A model generated the notes under the pieces. It made no database searches, was not told the DNA's origin, and worked only from the letters and a program-made list of their open reading frames with translations. A DNA stretch of 64,000 nucleotides from Branchiostoma floridae. Taxonomy: Eukaryota; Chordata; Leptocardii; Amphioxiformes; Branchiostomatidae. Each line of letters starts with the position of its first letter. Within the stretch, counting starts at the first letter, position 1. Location of the stretch: the NCBI RefSeq assembly GCF_000003815.2, contig NC_049997.1, positions 16,728,502 to 16,792,501 on the forward strand, read 5' to 3'. The translations under genes and the position numbers were made by a program. Below, piece by piece: positions 45,771 through 57,450 of this stretch.

Positions 45771-46390
45771 AGAAAGCTGTTATATGATAAACATATTCTT
45801 CTCGCTTCACAGTTCCAAAGACATATACAGGTTCGGGAAGCTTGAGAAAACCTCTTTAGGACACCTAAAAAGTGCCTTCTTGAGTCATCTTGTCGCTTGT
45901 AATCAATTCGTATTCTGCCTAGGCTTTGTGTTAGTTCAACTGCCAAAACACACACACACACACACGCACACACGCACACACACACACACACACACCTCAA
46001 GAAACTCTCATATATCAGACCTTCAATCTAAGAGGTGCCTAGGACGTTAGGCGACTATATGCACGGTCAGAAAGCAGTACATAGTTCACATATTCTTTCA
46101 GCCTCAGGTTGACAGTTACAAAGTATGGCAGGTTCATGATCAGATTCCATTTCTATATGACACCTACGAAGTGCCTTCTTTCTATTCAACGTCCGCTTAA
46201 GTCATCAAAGCAGTACATAGTTCACATATTCTTCCAGCAGTTACAAAGTTTGACAGGTTCAGAAAATCTCCTTTTTCTATTTCTATATGACACATACGAA
46301 ATGCCTTCTTTCTAGTTAACGTCCGCTAGTCATCAATTAGTATTCTACCCAGACTTTGTGTCCGTTGAACTGCCCAGGCACACATGTTTC
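45771..46390. repeat. Three-unit decayed repeat with (CA)n tract
   Basis: Units near 45771, 46064 and 46200 share GAAAGCAGTACATAGTTCAC-like starts, CATATTCTT-CAG, CAAAG-ATG-CAGGTTC, GACACCTACGAAGTGCCTTC and CAATTAGTATTCTACCCAG. A (CA)n tract lies at about 45947-45995. Confidence 0.6.
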
Positions 46391-47387
46391 TCTAAGTGTG
46401 ATTGAGAAGAAACTTTTACTAAGAATCGATTGTAGAATATCTAAAAGCACATGGCAAAGATCAATGGTGGCAGGCACTTTGGCTGGTGATAGGGTCCTGT
46501 TGAATATTTCATGCTAAAGCTATCAAGGAGAGTAAATGCACGCTTGGTGTCATTCATGGCTTACAGGTGCCAAAGTTGGGTTGACAGCAAATTGTCGCAC
46601 ACTACTGTATAACTTCAGATATCATTTGGCAAACTTTAAAAAAGTCATGTAGCGTGTAATAACCTGTTTGTTAATCACTATATTATTGTGCATATATAAT
46701 AAATCTTAATGGATGGTTGTAAAGCGTTGAAGTAGGTGGTTTCTTTTATCTCTCCTGCAAAATAATCTACATCAGGGTGTTACTACTATTCAGAAACAAA
46801 GACGGGGGGTGCCATATATTTTTTGTAACTTATGATCCACTATTTACCGAGTCACGTGTTCTATCTACATAACGTGACGTCACAGAAACAGTGGATTGCT
46901 CATTCTTAGTATGTTCAATTTTTGTGTTGAAATTACAGTTCAAATTTGATGCAGAAGGAACATACTTGAGCTTTCAAGTTTACTTAGCTTAGAAGGAATG
47001 AAACGCACACAAGGCAATATTCATGTATTTGATAGATTGAAAAAACAGTCAACTATTATTCTCTGGCAAGAGAAGACGTGATTTGCTTTAGATATGCCTG
47101 AGTAACGTACTTCCACTACCAAAAGTAGAATTCGCGAATGTATAGTAGAAATTTCCATCTCAATATTGAGCAATTATTGAAATATGGATTGGGGGTTCAT
47201 AGCGACTGCCTAGGGCGTTGTATCGTTCTTTATGCGCAGATGTACAAGGATTACAAGTAATCGATAAATCGTTCAACAGTTCCTTTGAAAGAAGTCATTA
47301 AAAGTTGTTCCGTGACAAGATACCATCGGCGCTTCTTCGTCGAAGCAACACTGGGATTGAAGGCTATGTATGTATGTCAATACAACG
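46391..47387. other. No gene seen (about 1 kb)
   Basis: AT-rich, no supported feature. Confidence 0.4.
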
Positions 47388-47615
47388 CTAGTTCACCTTT
47401 GTCCGCAGGGTAAGCTATATCCGTTATTTTTAAAAGATATATCGATAGAGTATCTAAGACTGTACATGTCAAGTTGCCGGACGGTGGTTTTTGACTGGAA
47501 TATTCATAAAATGGTACAATTTGAAACCAATTTCTGTCAAATCGACAGCGTTAAGCACCCTTTTTTAAAAAAACTACAATTCCGGATATAAGTTGCTCCG
47601 CAAATAAAGATTAAC
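47388..47615. mobile_element. MITE of the CTAGTTCACCTTTATCCG family, copy 3
   Basis: Left CTAGTTCACCTTTGTCCGC; the right end is a decayed inverse (CCGCAAATAAAGATTAAC). The most diverged of three copies. Confidence 0.5.
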
Positions 47616-47699
47616 TTAATGTTAACACCCCTAGTTTACGAATAAAACAGTTGTGTATAGTTTGTATGTTTTTTTCTTCTTCATGTAAACTTAAGTATT

Positions 47700-47975
47700 A
47701 AAGTTACCAACCCAGGATTGATGTGTTCAAAAATTTGTCAGAAGCATCGATATCGTACAGAGGAGTTTTTTTTATCACCAAGCACCGCAGATGCATTTTA
47801 TCTGGATAGTTTTGAAGAACATTTGCAGATGGATGTGCAAAAGTTAGGTGTGACGGGTAGCTCAGTGCAATATAACCAGCTGCTGCCGCGGGCCTGCAAA
47901 ACAAGTGTGCTATGCTGAATTTTAATTCGATGGGTGGATATTTACCGGCTATATAGATTAGATACAGGTACAATA
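47700..47975 (+). pseudogene. CR1/Jockey-like LINE 3' end with GATACA tail, copy 2
   Basis: Starts at TTACCAACCCAGGATTGATG and continues to CGGCTATATAGATTAGATAC. Frame breaks near 47755 and 47920 disrupt the VFKN...SPSTADAFYLDSFEEHLQ region. 5'-truncated and more decayed than copy 1. Confidence 0.7.
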
Positions 47976-48366
47976 TTCTTTGCTTGATATTCCAAATAAC
48001 AAATCAAGGGTTTCAAAAATCAAATGAACGCTGCAGTGATATCACAGTGCACCCGCCGTCTTGTGGAACGTTCTGGGCCTCATGCATACATCTGTAGCTT
48101 CGGTGGAGATGACCAAAACCACACACGCACGATACCAAGTGTGAAAATCCCACCAACTTGTTCCACTTTCATCATGCCAAAGTCAACGAGATAAAAACAT
48201 GATGGATTTCGTCCCTGGGGTTCAACGCACTCTCTGGAGCTTAGTCACGCCGGTTGAAAGCTTTCTCTATCAATAAATCAAGTTCTGGGCGGTGTTGCTA
48301 CCGTATATTTCAATTGCCGGCCTGTCGCAGAAGTAGAAACATCAATCAATCGTTCGTTCTCCGTAA
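47976..48366. other. No gene seen
   Basis: No supported feature. Confidence 0.35.
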
Positions 48367-48654
48367 TTCGTTTGCATCATAATCGGTAGATTCGTTGTGG
48401 CTACAGACAATTCAGACAGTTCTCGCCACGTTGTTCTGGCGGTCCAGTCGGATCTCGAGACCCCCAGCTCCTGTTTTGAAGACCTGATCTTCCCATCTCC
48501 CTCTTGGGCGGCCTCTAGGACAGATCATGATGGATCAGGATCTGATGTCAGTTTGATCACCTCTTGCATGTGGATTGCTCTTGACGCATGTCCTAAAAAA
48601 GTCATCCGTTGTTTGGTAATTCTGGTACTGATTGGGGCTTGGATTTGTTCTTAG
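48367..48654 (+). CDS. Candidate exon: acidic/Ser-rich stretch plus hydrophobic end (unrecognised)
   Basis: An open frame of about 95 codons runs from after a stop at 48364 to TAG at 48652. It lacks a good ATG start. The middle is rich in S, D and P (QSDLETPSSCFEDLIFPSPS), followed by CMWIALDACPKKVIRC and a short hydrophobic end, LVILVLIGAWICS, that resembles a membrane segment. Locally the sequence is GC-richer than its flanks. It could be an N-terminal cytoplasmic exon of a type II membrane protein, but no clear donor precedes the stop and no family is recognised. Chance ORF is a real possibility. Confidence 0.25.
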   Translation, partial: FVCIIIGRFVVATDNSDSSRHVVLAVQSDLETPSSCFEDLIFPSPSWAASRTDHDGSGSDVSLITSCMWIALDACPKKVIRCLVILVLIGAWICS

Positions 48655-49160
48655 GCGAATATGGCATTAAAATCATATAACCTACCTCGCACTGTACTCA
48701 GCTACTAGCTGAAACTTGAAATCTGCTTCAAACGAGAGTCGAATGCTAAATGCTAAAATTTATATTAGTTTGCGCCAAGAAGCAGTTACTCAAGCAACTT
48801 TATATATACATTTTTTTCTAAAATCATATCCAATTGTTTGAGTAGCTGCTGGAAAAATCGTGTCCAGTTCTTTGTGTAATTGCTCTTTAGCGAATCTTAT
48901 TAACACATGGATGTCCACGTTCAAGGTTCAAGGTCCATATCTAACCTGCATTATATTTCAAAAAGCTTTTTCACCAATCATGTCAGCCAATTGCTAATCA
49001 GTTACTTGGTAGGATTTACATAGTAACGAATATAATATGGTGTTATTTGAAAATTACATTATTTCAAAGGATATCATAATATACTTTCAAATGATATCAT
49101 TTGATATAATATCCATTTTTAATTTCAGTTTATTTTTGTGCGGTCAAAAGCATAAGCCAG
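48655..49160. other. No gene; partial relative of the next MITE
   Basis: 48785-48870 carries CAGTTACTCAAGCAACTT and AAAATCATATCCAATTG, words of the 49161-49335 hairpin, in a diverged partial arrangement. Confidence 0.4.
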
Positions 49161-49335
49161 AATGATACACCAAAAAGGCAGTTACTCAAGCAACTGGATA
49201 TGATTTTAGAAACGGTCAGACTTTTCAAACAACCGTGACTATTCGTCAATGAGACTCGGATGTTATTTGAAACATCTGACCGTTTCCAAAATCATAATAT
49301 CCAGTTGCATGAGTAACTACTTTTTGGTGTATCTT
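49161..49335. mobile_element. Hairpin MITE with GATACACCAAAAAG ends
   Basis: Left arm GATACACCAAAAAGGCAG, TTACTCAAGCAACTGGATAT and TTTTAGAAACGGTCAGA is nearly perfectly complementary to the right arm. Only about 45 bp separate the arms. Non-coding. Confidence 0.7.
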
Positions 49336-49458
49336 ATTACCTGTCCATGGATGTCTAACCTTCAACGACATATAGGCTAAATCAATATTCCTGGAGTCAA
49401 GAAACTCCTAGCCCTTGGTTACGCAATGCGGCATTGTAACTTTGAAAGAACCACCATG

Positions 49459-49713
49459 TCAAATCCCCGTTTCCAATCGTTTTCTGCATCTTCGATTTTG
49501 GAACATCTTATTCACGTTACCCCCTTTATCATATGTCAAGAGCAACCAGGCGAACCCTAATAATAGAATAACCGTATGTAATATAAAGTACAAAATCAAT
49601 ATGCCCATTCCGGGAACGGAATATCTCATTCCGGCAATCGTCGTTAATAAGATCACATCTTTACTCTTTATCAAAAATCGATATGAACTTGGCGTTCTTC
49701 TTGCCCTTGACAT
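49459..49713 (-). CDS. Candidate exon with membrane-like segment (unrecognised)
   Basis: A minus-strand frame of about 84 codons contains VILLTTIAGMRYSVPGMG, then a strongly hydrophobic ILILYFILHTVILLLGFAWL and a polar tail with KMFQNRRCRKRLETG. The hydrophobic stretch could cross a membrane and the basic tail would fit a cytoplasmic end. The frame is interrupted only at its ends. I recognise no family, and the overlapping plus frame (49415-49783) is equally long, so one or both are chance. Confidence 0.2.
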   Translation of the reverse strand: MSRARRTPSSYRFLIKSKDVILLTTIAGMRYSVPGMGILILYFILHTVILLLGFAWLLLTYDKGGNVNKMFQNRRCRKRLETGI

Positions 49714-49749
49714 TGTCCTTAGCGGAGAAATGGAACTCTCTGTATATCA

Positions 49750-49955
49750 ATGGGTGCGGTCATATAGGCCGTGCGATCGTTAACTTCGGAAAATCTGGGG
49801 GACAAAAATAAACGTCTCCTGCAAAGGTCAACTGTCTTTGTACACAAAAATGCTGTTTTGCATCTATGTAGGCGGTTGGTTCTGTCACGGCCTACTTGAA
49901 AATCCTATGGCATCAAACTCGTACGACGATCGCGCGACCTATATGACCGCACCCT
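49750..49955. mobile_element. Short MITE with GGGTGCGGTCATATAGG ends
   Basis: Left GGGTGCGGTCATATAGGCCG then TGCGATCGT; the complement of the right end is GGGTGCGGTCATATAGGTCG then CGCGATCGT. About 200 bp; the long plus-strand frame nearby runs into it. Confidence 0.7.
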
Positions 49956-50550
49956 AATATAGCTAAACAGCATCACAATAAGAAAGACTATGTATTCTAG
50001 TCGTATATTGATTAACAGCATACGTACACATTTATGATGTTTCTATTAAAGTATTAATTAGAGTAAGTATATATGTATTATGCAAAGATTAGCACAGCAT
50101 CACGACGAAAAACGGGCAGGTGGATATATGAATAACAGGTTTATTTCAGGACACAAAAAGAAATATATCATTGTATACCTAGAGCCTAATTGCAGATCCA
50201 CAATACACACTAATTAGACCATCTATTTGATACGAAAATATTAACAAAAAAACTATGATAACAGCAACACGTTTACATCCAAAAAGCATTTGCTTATCTA
50301 TAAGGTTCTCCGATAATGTGGATCCATGTAAGGTATGGCGGTACAGATGTTTCAGTGCCGCCATACCGTTCAGGGGCTGAACACATGTAATGTGTTTATA
50401 ATAAAACACAAAGTTCAACATTCAAAGTGACTCAGAGGTTGTGGGGGTTTCTTAGCTTCCAGCAATGTGATTTGATAGCCGATATAGTGTCTTTTAGTAT
50501 CGACTAGGTTTTAGACAAACTTAGTAATCATTCCCTGCCAAACGTTTAAT
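49956..50550. other. No gene seen
   Basis: AT-rich. A short inverted repeat (GTAAGGTATGGCGGTAC...GCCGCCATACCG) lies near 50328-50370. Confidence 0.4.
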
Positions 50551-50558
50551 GTATCATC

Positions 50559-50951
50559 TTGGGCTGTGTACCTAAACAAATTTCAGGTACAGGTACAGGT
50601 ACAGGTACATGGGTTTAGGTACAGGTCCAGACCTGCACCTGTACCTAAAGAATTTTAACCAAGTATATGTAAGTTAAACATTTAGCTAACTGTCTTTTCT
50701 AGTGATAAATTGTCATCTTTATACAGGGAATTGCATATCTAAATCTCAAAACAAGTTTTCTTGAGTTTCAACTGCAATATTATCACAATTGTCATTGTTG
50801 ATTCGGGATTTACTAAGAGTACTTGTCCAGCAGTCTTAAAAATTGGTAAAAATAGGTGATTTAGTGTGTTTACAGATGTTTAGGTCCGGACCTGTACCTA
50901 AACAATTTTTTAGGTACGGTACAGGTACGGGTATTTAGGTACACAGCCCTA
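50559..50951. mobile_element. hAT-type MITE with AGGTAC repeats
   Basis: An 8-bp duplication, GTATCATC (50551-50558 and 50952-50959), flanks ends GGGCTGTGTACCTAAA / TAGGGCTGTGTACCTAAA. Eight-base duplications and (T/C)AGGG-type ends are typical of hAT elements. Inside each end is an AGGTAC-rich palindromic stretch (for example CAGGTACAGGTACAGGTAC). No transposase. Confidence 0.8.
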
Positions 50952-50959
50952 GTATCATC

Positions 50960-51529
50960 TTAAACACAAATGGACTATCTATGTTTTGCTACCCTATCTA
51001 ATGCGCAATCATCCAACGTCTTTGACCATTTGACTCCCCTCAAAACACTGTATTCCAACACAATTCCAAGGTAAATTCCTTATCGGTAAATTTGACTGCT
51101 CGAAGACAGCCTCTCAGTAAACAATTGGAGAAACACAATTCTATTCTAAAATCGATATAATTTTGTATGCAATCGATAACTCGCTTGCTTGTGTTATTCG
51201 TATATAAATGAAAGCCCTGGGGACATGTTTAAGGATTGGTTAGCCTCTTTGACTACTTTTCCTGCGGCTATTGCAGTTCAACGATTTCTTGAATACTATT
51301 TTATTTGCAGTATGTGCCTGGAATGCAGATGCCATTTTGACATGCTGATCATCACTTTTGTTGTTGTTGTTGTTGTGTGGTATTGAATAGCATCAACTCT
51401 TACAATTCCACCTGGTGCCATATTGTCTCCAAAATGTAAAAAAAAAATACATAAATGCAAAGTGATTTACAAAGATGTACCAAATGAATGCAGCATCAGT
51501 AATCCTAAGGTAGATACACTTCAATTATT
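50960..51529. other. No gene seen
   Basis: AT-rich with a small (GTT)n tract near 51360. No supported feature. Confidence 0.4.
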
Positions 51530-51662
51530 TCATCATTTTCATCATCATCATCCGGGCGTGCTGGTTGCACGGATGGCCATGACTCTCTTCCTCCATCCTT
51601 CCCTATCCTTTATAGCCTTGGGCAGTTCTTCAGCCGAGCAGCCAGTATCTTCACAAAGTTGA
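51530..51662 (-). pseudogene. Non-LTR reverse transcriptase C terminus, family B, with (ATG)n tail
   Basis: The minus strand reads QLCEDTGCSAEELPKAIKDR, then EGWRKRVMAIRATSTPG and a stop at 51548, followed by (GAT)n. The L-xDTGx...ELxxAxxDRExWRxxV pattern is the extreme C terminus of RTE/Jockey-like polymerases, and short trinucleotide tails are common at their 3' ends. Only about 40 codons remain. Confidence 0.75.
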
Positions 51663-54598
51663 TATTTATTTGTTTATGTTCAAGGCATTCATGAGATGAC
51701 CTATGCAACAATGTTATTTATGTGGTGATATTAATGCACCCGGTAAAATTATGACATTTGATATCATACGAATGCCAACCGTAAAGTTAAAAAAATGTCG
51801 TTATTCCAATAAGCATTTGTGCACGCCATGAAAGATTTACTATAATAATCAAATGACGACAACTTACAATGATATAACACTGCCCAGAATATTAGTCGTC
51901 CTTGTAGTCAATATATGATTACATGTGAGCGCCTTGAAGTTGTTAAATGACTCAAAGTCATTTAAGCCATTGCCTATCAAAGATGTTCTATTTTCACAGA
52001 TAAGACCAAAACAAACAATATTATACTCCAGATGAAGGTATTGACTAATTGTAAAATGCATTTTATTATTGGTGCTAAAACACACGTTAATGAGGTTTGG
52101 AATTGTTCTTATCATTATTGTAAGGCTCATCAGTAATATAGCTTTTTATAGATTTTATCTATTTACGTAAAAATACATAATATTCATACTGCTTTCTTAA
52201 CATCACAACAAAAAAAAATTATCTGACGACGTTTCAGTTATTCTTTTAATTGACGTCCCTTCGGCTCAATCAACACTATAAGTGCTTTTCATAATATGAC
52301 ATGAATACATGCAGTACATGGAATTTCTGTAAGTGGAAAATTTAAGAATACCTAGATTATACTAATGACATGATTTCCATAGAAATGCAAAATTGTCATT
52401 GTTCATCTGATTAGTAAATGATAGGAATGTCAAACTTGTGACATATTTAAGTTAGTTGAAGGTGTACATATTTATGCTTAAGTTATGTACATGTGTAAGC
52501 CATATGCATATGCATATGTTCTATTTCAAATAGGTATAATGCCTCCGAACCCACCTCTTTTAAGTTCAGCATCCCTAATTTTTACTTAGGCCACACCAAT
52601 TTTTTTGTTGTTGCTTGTCGGCTTTTTTTTCTGAAAAAAATGGACCGACTGGTAGAAAAATGATTTTTTTTTCAAAAGGTCTGTCGTGAAGACATACGGT
52701 TTAAACAACACCAAGAAGACAACAGCCTAAGTTGTTTAATGGCACATCTTATACAATGAATTCCTCCCTTGAATTTGTTACTAATGCTCTGAACAAAAGG
52801 CATTAATTTTAACTAAAATATTTTAATGTGGCTCTGAATGACTATATTTACAGCTTTGTAATAGCATTTTTCGGGACTTATTATTAATTTTTTTTGAAAG
52901 CAGAAAATGAATGATGTGGTCTAAGGGTCGCGAAGAGAACACAAAGAAAGTGATAGATAGCAGTACCATTGCATTCAACGAGGCGTACTGATGGGTCGTG
53001 TGTCTTCCGCATCGATTTTCTTCCAAGACAACACCGCAATTCGTCTCTAAGGACTCTTCGTACGTTTTTAGAGAATTAGACGATGCCCTTTTAGCAATTA
53101 CGACGACCGTGAGTCATTTCTCTCTGCCTATTCTCGGTGACGCCCGGGGCCCCTTCAATTTGTATTGTAGGTTACTAATGAGTATGGTCTGAATGAAACA
53201 TGACATGGCAAACAAGGTGGACCTTTAAAAAGAGGAAGGTAAGCATGAAAAATGTGTCCTAGTCATGGCCATACCTCCTTTCTGTCGGAAGCAAGGGATT
53301 GTAGATGACTTTTACCAATGTTAGGATCATGCGGGTCACATATGTGACGGATTGTAACGTAATCAGAATAAACAGAGGATGAGAAGAATATCTTATGCTG
53401 CGCTGATTACGACTTCCGCACATTTATATTAATTTGTGTATGCTAGATATTGAACGCACAAGAAGTGTGTGCAAGGAATGCTTTTATGTATGTGTCTAGT
53501 TCTCTTTTTACTTATGGTTTATTTATGGTCTATCCGATTTACAATATTCTCTAGAAACACCACAAAAACTTGCGATAGTCTAACAACATAGTCTTACATC
53601 TTTAAACATGTATAAAAATCAAATCACTAGCAATAAATTTAAACACATATCATTCCTCTGACAACTTTCTATCTTCCTCTCTTATTTTTTCTTTTTTTTT
53701 TTACAATAAAACGAATTATTACATGGGAATGGTAGCGGCAGACCCACAAAAATACTGACGAACATACATTATTACAACAAAAATTACGTGAGTATTTAAT
53801 ACAATATAAAATTATCAAAAATTATCAAATGTTTATACCTTGCCCCCCAAATGACCTGTAGGTCAAGGGACTACATAGGTAGGTAGGCATCATTCCATTA
53901 TATTTTAATAAAGAATCGAATCTGAAATTGGAACCCTTTTCGAGACGGTAGGAGTCAGTTCAAAGGCCTTAGTTTGTAAGCTAGACAATCTTTACTTCAA
54001 CAGAGGCGCCATCAACACAAATTTCTTAGTACATCCATCTTGCAGTGCCCCCAGACAAGTTGATTTTAACAAATCCTCGTTATGTGCGCTTACTAAGCTC
54101 CATACAGGGGGACGAGAGTATATTAGTTGAGGTAAATTAGACTTCGGCCCGGGGCCCCAAGGAGGTACTGCTCAAGATATTACCTTTTTCGTAAAGAAGT
54201 TTTTTATCAATCTTGAATTTTTTTTAGCTGTTTGACGTCACCGAGAAATATGAAGCAGTTTGACGTCACCGAGAATGGTGAAGAAAACTGTTTTCTCAAT
54301 TCATCTGTGGTGTCTTAAATATTCTGTTTGCATGTCACCATATGTACATGTTTCATTTCAAGTTATGTAATGCAGGGCTCCAATGCAAAGCAGTGTAAAT
54401 CACTGAGTGGACTACACTTGGCGGGGTTTAAAATGAAAAATAAAATGAATAAAATAGTATTAGATATTGGGAGGCGTGAGAGAGAAACAGCGATTTATAC
54501 CAATCTTACGTGTTTGTAGGGATTTGGGCATACACGTGGAAGGATCAGGTGCTATCAAAGTGACCCTTTTCTACAAGAAATGGGTCTTGCAAGGTAAT
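51663..54598. other. No gene seen (about 2.9 kb)
   Basis: AT-rich sequence with scattered short ORFs and no domain match, repeat array or terminal inverted repeat that I can support. A tandem TTTGACGTCACCGAGAA word occurs twice near 54234-54275. Confidence 0.4.
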
Positions 54599-54606
54599 GT
54601 CTCAGA

Positions 54607-55042
54607 TAGGGCTGGGTACCGGTACAGAAAATTCAGGTCCAGGTCCGGTTCAGGTCCAGAGGATCAGGTCCAGGTCCAGACCTGAACCTGGACCTGATGC
54701 AGTATGATTCATACCATTGGTCCATTTCACTACAAAGAAATCTGCTTGGTGGAGTATTAGACTCACACTGGCGTTTTAAAATCCTACAACGCTAACTGTA
54801 CCTGTACGATTGGCTGTAAAACTTGGTAGAAATTACTATAAACTCTACTCTACTTCACTCTTTTTGTTATTTTCTTCCACCTGCAAGCGCCAAAACATGT
54901 GAATGCCTGATAAAATAATCTATTAATTTTCTAATCGGTCCAACATCCGGTCCACCTAATTTTTTCAGGTCCGGTTTTTCTGGACCGGTCCAAAAAGAAA
55001 AACCGGTTTTGTACCGGTACGCTGTACCGATACCCAGCCCTA
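54607..55042. mobile_element. hAT-type MITE with CAGGTC repeats
   Basis: GTCTCAGA (54599-54606 and 55043-55050) duplicates the target. Ends are TAGGGCTGGGTACCGGTAC and, complementing the right, TAGGGCTGGGTATCGGTAC. The interior near the left end is a palindromic CAGGTCCAGGTCC cluster; near the right end a GGACCGG cluster. Related in design to 50559-50951, with different words. Confidence 0.85.
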
Positions 55043-55050
55043 GTCTCAGA

Positions 55051-55512
55051 CATTTTTTTTCCGCAGGAAAGAAGTTTCTCACCTATAATGTGATGATATG
55101 GTGTTAATAGGTATGATGAAGTACAAAGTTTTTGGATTTTAGCACGTATATATACTGGCTTAGCATGAAAATTAATCTCAGTTGAATTACATGTTGTACA
55201 ACACATTTTCTATTGTTTTCACATTATATGATTCAAAAGAAGTTCATTCGAATATTAAAAGCTTGGCATAAAAAACAATAAATTTCATTTTTTGTATAAC
55301 TCGGATATCATCAAGTTTTACTGTCCGTAATAATAGTAATATTTTTTGCAAATTCCTGCCCGAGAGCTAATTGCAGTTGACATGAAAAGGGACAAACAAA
55401 CAGTGTAGATAATAACTGTATAGAATATGTTTACTATAATCTAAAAGCTAACTCTAAATTCTAAACAGTATTATTTTGTAACCTGTTATTTTTCGCTACT
55501 TGAAAAATATAA
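55051..55512. other. No gene seen
   Basis: AT-rich, no supported feature. Confidence 0.4.
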
Positions 55513-55700
55513 CTCGTTTAATGTTCGCGGTTTTCGCGGTGGCCGCTTTACCGCGAACTTGAAACGACCGTAAACATTTTCCATGGCAGTAAGAAGCTAC
55601 AATGCATGGTGCTACCGCGAACTTAAAACCACCGGGAACAGTCCTTTTTTTCCGCTAACGTGAAATTAAATCCCCACGGACTTAAATTGCATTTACAGTA
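55513..55700 (-). mobile_element. Short MITE rich in TTCGCGGT, copy 2
   Basis: The inverse orientation of 24158-24362: GTTCGCGGTTTTCGCGGT, TACCGCGAACTTGAAACG, TGGTGCTACCGCGAACTTAA, ending TTTACAGTA. Confidence 0.6.
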
Positions 55701-55947
55701 GTCCATAGCCAATTTGCAATTCAAATATAGCATCGTACTTCTCAATTAGGAAAATACCCCCGAGGGACGTTTGTCCAATACCTTTGGTCATCTTTCAACT
55801 ACTGATATACGGACCATGACCTACTTTTGCGAGATAACATTTTCCCCTTTGATGAGCACTGCCCATAGATCAGCACAATCTTTAGGCGTCACATCCTTGC
55901 CGCCTATCTAGGCATGTCTGTTTGGCAACTGGGCCAATATTTGCATT

Positions 55948-56047
55948 NNNNNNNNNNNNNNNNNNNNNNNNNNNNNNNNNNNNNNNNNNNNNNNNNNNNN
56001 NNNNNNNNNNNNNNNNNNNNNNNNNNNNNNNNNNNNNNNNNNNNNNN
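55948..56047. other. Assembly gap (100 N)
   Basis: Exactly 100 N. Confidence 0.98.
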
Positions 56048-56109
56048 TCTGACGGCGTGAACAAGCTCAGGTAAAAACTGGCATTTTGCTTAACTACGTA
56101 CACATACAT

Positions 56110-56285
56110 TGATAGATGTGGGAAATTATTTTGCTAGAAGATAGCGATGGACAATGATTTTGAAGGTTCGAAGGTCGTATATATAGGAAGAAAACAGTTG
56201 CCGATGTCATCGAGAGAGTTCGATAGTCTGGCAGAACGAGAAAAGAAGTTGTTGCTCTACAGGAACCTTGAGACAAGCTAGAAAA
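56110..56285 (-). pseudogene. LINE polymerase C terminus, family C (decayed)
   Basis: The minus strand reads SNNFFSRSARLSNSLDDIGN followed by CFLPIYT, a decayed form of the FFPRTAKLWNSLDDNFFPP sequence at 62745-62905. An in-frame stop precedes it. Confidence 0.6.
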
Positions 56286-56519
56286 AAACTAGTATTACAC
56301 TGAAAGGCTCCCAATGGTGGACAAATAGTGATAGATCGTCATTTGTATCAAGTTTTTCTAATTGTGTTTTAGAGTAAGCAAATGCAATGTATATGGACAA
56401 GATGATACAATTTTAGTGAGTTTAAAGTTTCTTGTGTGAACAAGGGTGCGTAATCCTGTCGTTGATAGAATTGAGTTGAATAAAACTTTCATTCATTAAT
56501 TCCTGGTGAAGATATGTAA
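56286..56519. other. No gene seen
   Basis: Spacer with no supported feature. Confidence 0.4.
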
Positions 56520-57450
56520 GCAATATTCAAATGGTTGCAAGCTGTATCGACGATCAACTAGAATAGTCACGACAGCTTCTGAACACTTGGGATTCTACTG
56601 ACAAAGCACCTTTCTGCGAAAACTCTACATGTGCATCACCAACTGTCCATCTTCTTTTTAGGGCCTCCAGAAAGCCATTGATCATCAACATCAGCGACAG
56701 TTCACCGCAACCGTATGCACCAATCTTGTGCATGGAAATGTCCAGAATGTCATTAGTAGCTTCTTACCATTTGGGATTCTTCTGGTATAGCGCCTTTCTG
56801 CGTAAGCTCTACATGTCCAACAACTACTGTCCATCTTCTCTTTATGGCCTCAAGAAATCCATTGATCAAGAACATCAGCGACGGCTTACTGCAACCGTAT
56901 GCATCAATCTTGTGCCTGGGCCAGCGTCGATGCCAAGTAAAAGCCAAGACTCCTTTCTTAGCTGTCTAATAGTTGCGGACAGTCCTTTGGGGCACTTGCC
57001 CAAAGATGAGAGCAATATTCCAATGGTTGCAAGCTGTATAGACGATCAAATAAAATAGTCACGACAGCTTCTGAACACTTGGGATTCTACTGACAAAGTA
57101 CCTTTCTGCGAAAACTCTACATGTGCATCACCAACTGTCCATCTTCTTCTTAGGGCCTCCAGAAGCCCATTGATCACAAACATCAGCGACAGCTTACTGA
57201 AACCTTGTGCATCAATCTTGTGCCTGGAAATGTCCAGACTGTCATCAGTAACTTCTTACCACTTGGGATTCTTCTGGTAAATCGCTTTTCTGCGTAAGCT
57301 CTACATGTCAATCAACAACTGTCCATCTTTTCTTTAGGGCCTCAAGAAACACATTGATCAAGAACATCAGCGATGGCTTACTGCAACTGTATGTATCAAT
57401 CTTGTGCATGGGCATGTCCAGGCTTTCATTAGTAGCCTTTAGAACACATC
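56520..57450 (-). repeat. Higher-order tandem repeat (A-B-A-B, ~493 bp) with partly conserved minus-strand frame
   Basis: Two related monomers alternate. A-type starts near 56580 and 57074; B-type near 56765 and 57257, so the dimer period is about 493 bp. On the minus strand each monomer reads a similar peptide: MHKIGAYGCGELSLM, INGFLEALKRRWTVGDAHVE, then FSQKGALSVESQVFRS for A; KIDAYGC-KPSLMFLINGFL, EAIKRRWTVVVGHVELTQKG for B. The B monomers end in a donor-like GGTAAGAAG. The fourth monomer has an in-frame stop after WTVVD. No family recognised. It could be a decayed tandem exon array or simply a satellite that descends from coding DNA. Confidence 0.6.

Noticed and set aside
49415-49783. 122-codon plus-strand frame
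   Set aside because: Its end runs into the GGGTGCGGTCATATAGG MITE and it overlaps a comparably long minus-strand frame; no family match is visible.
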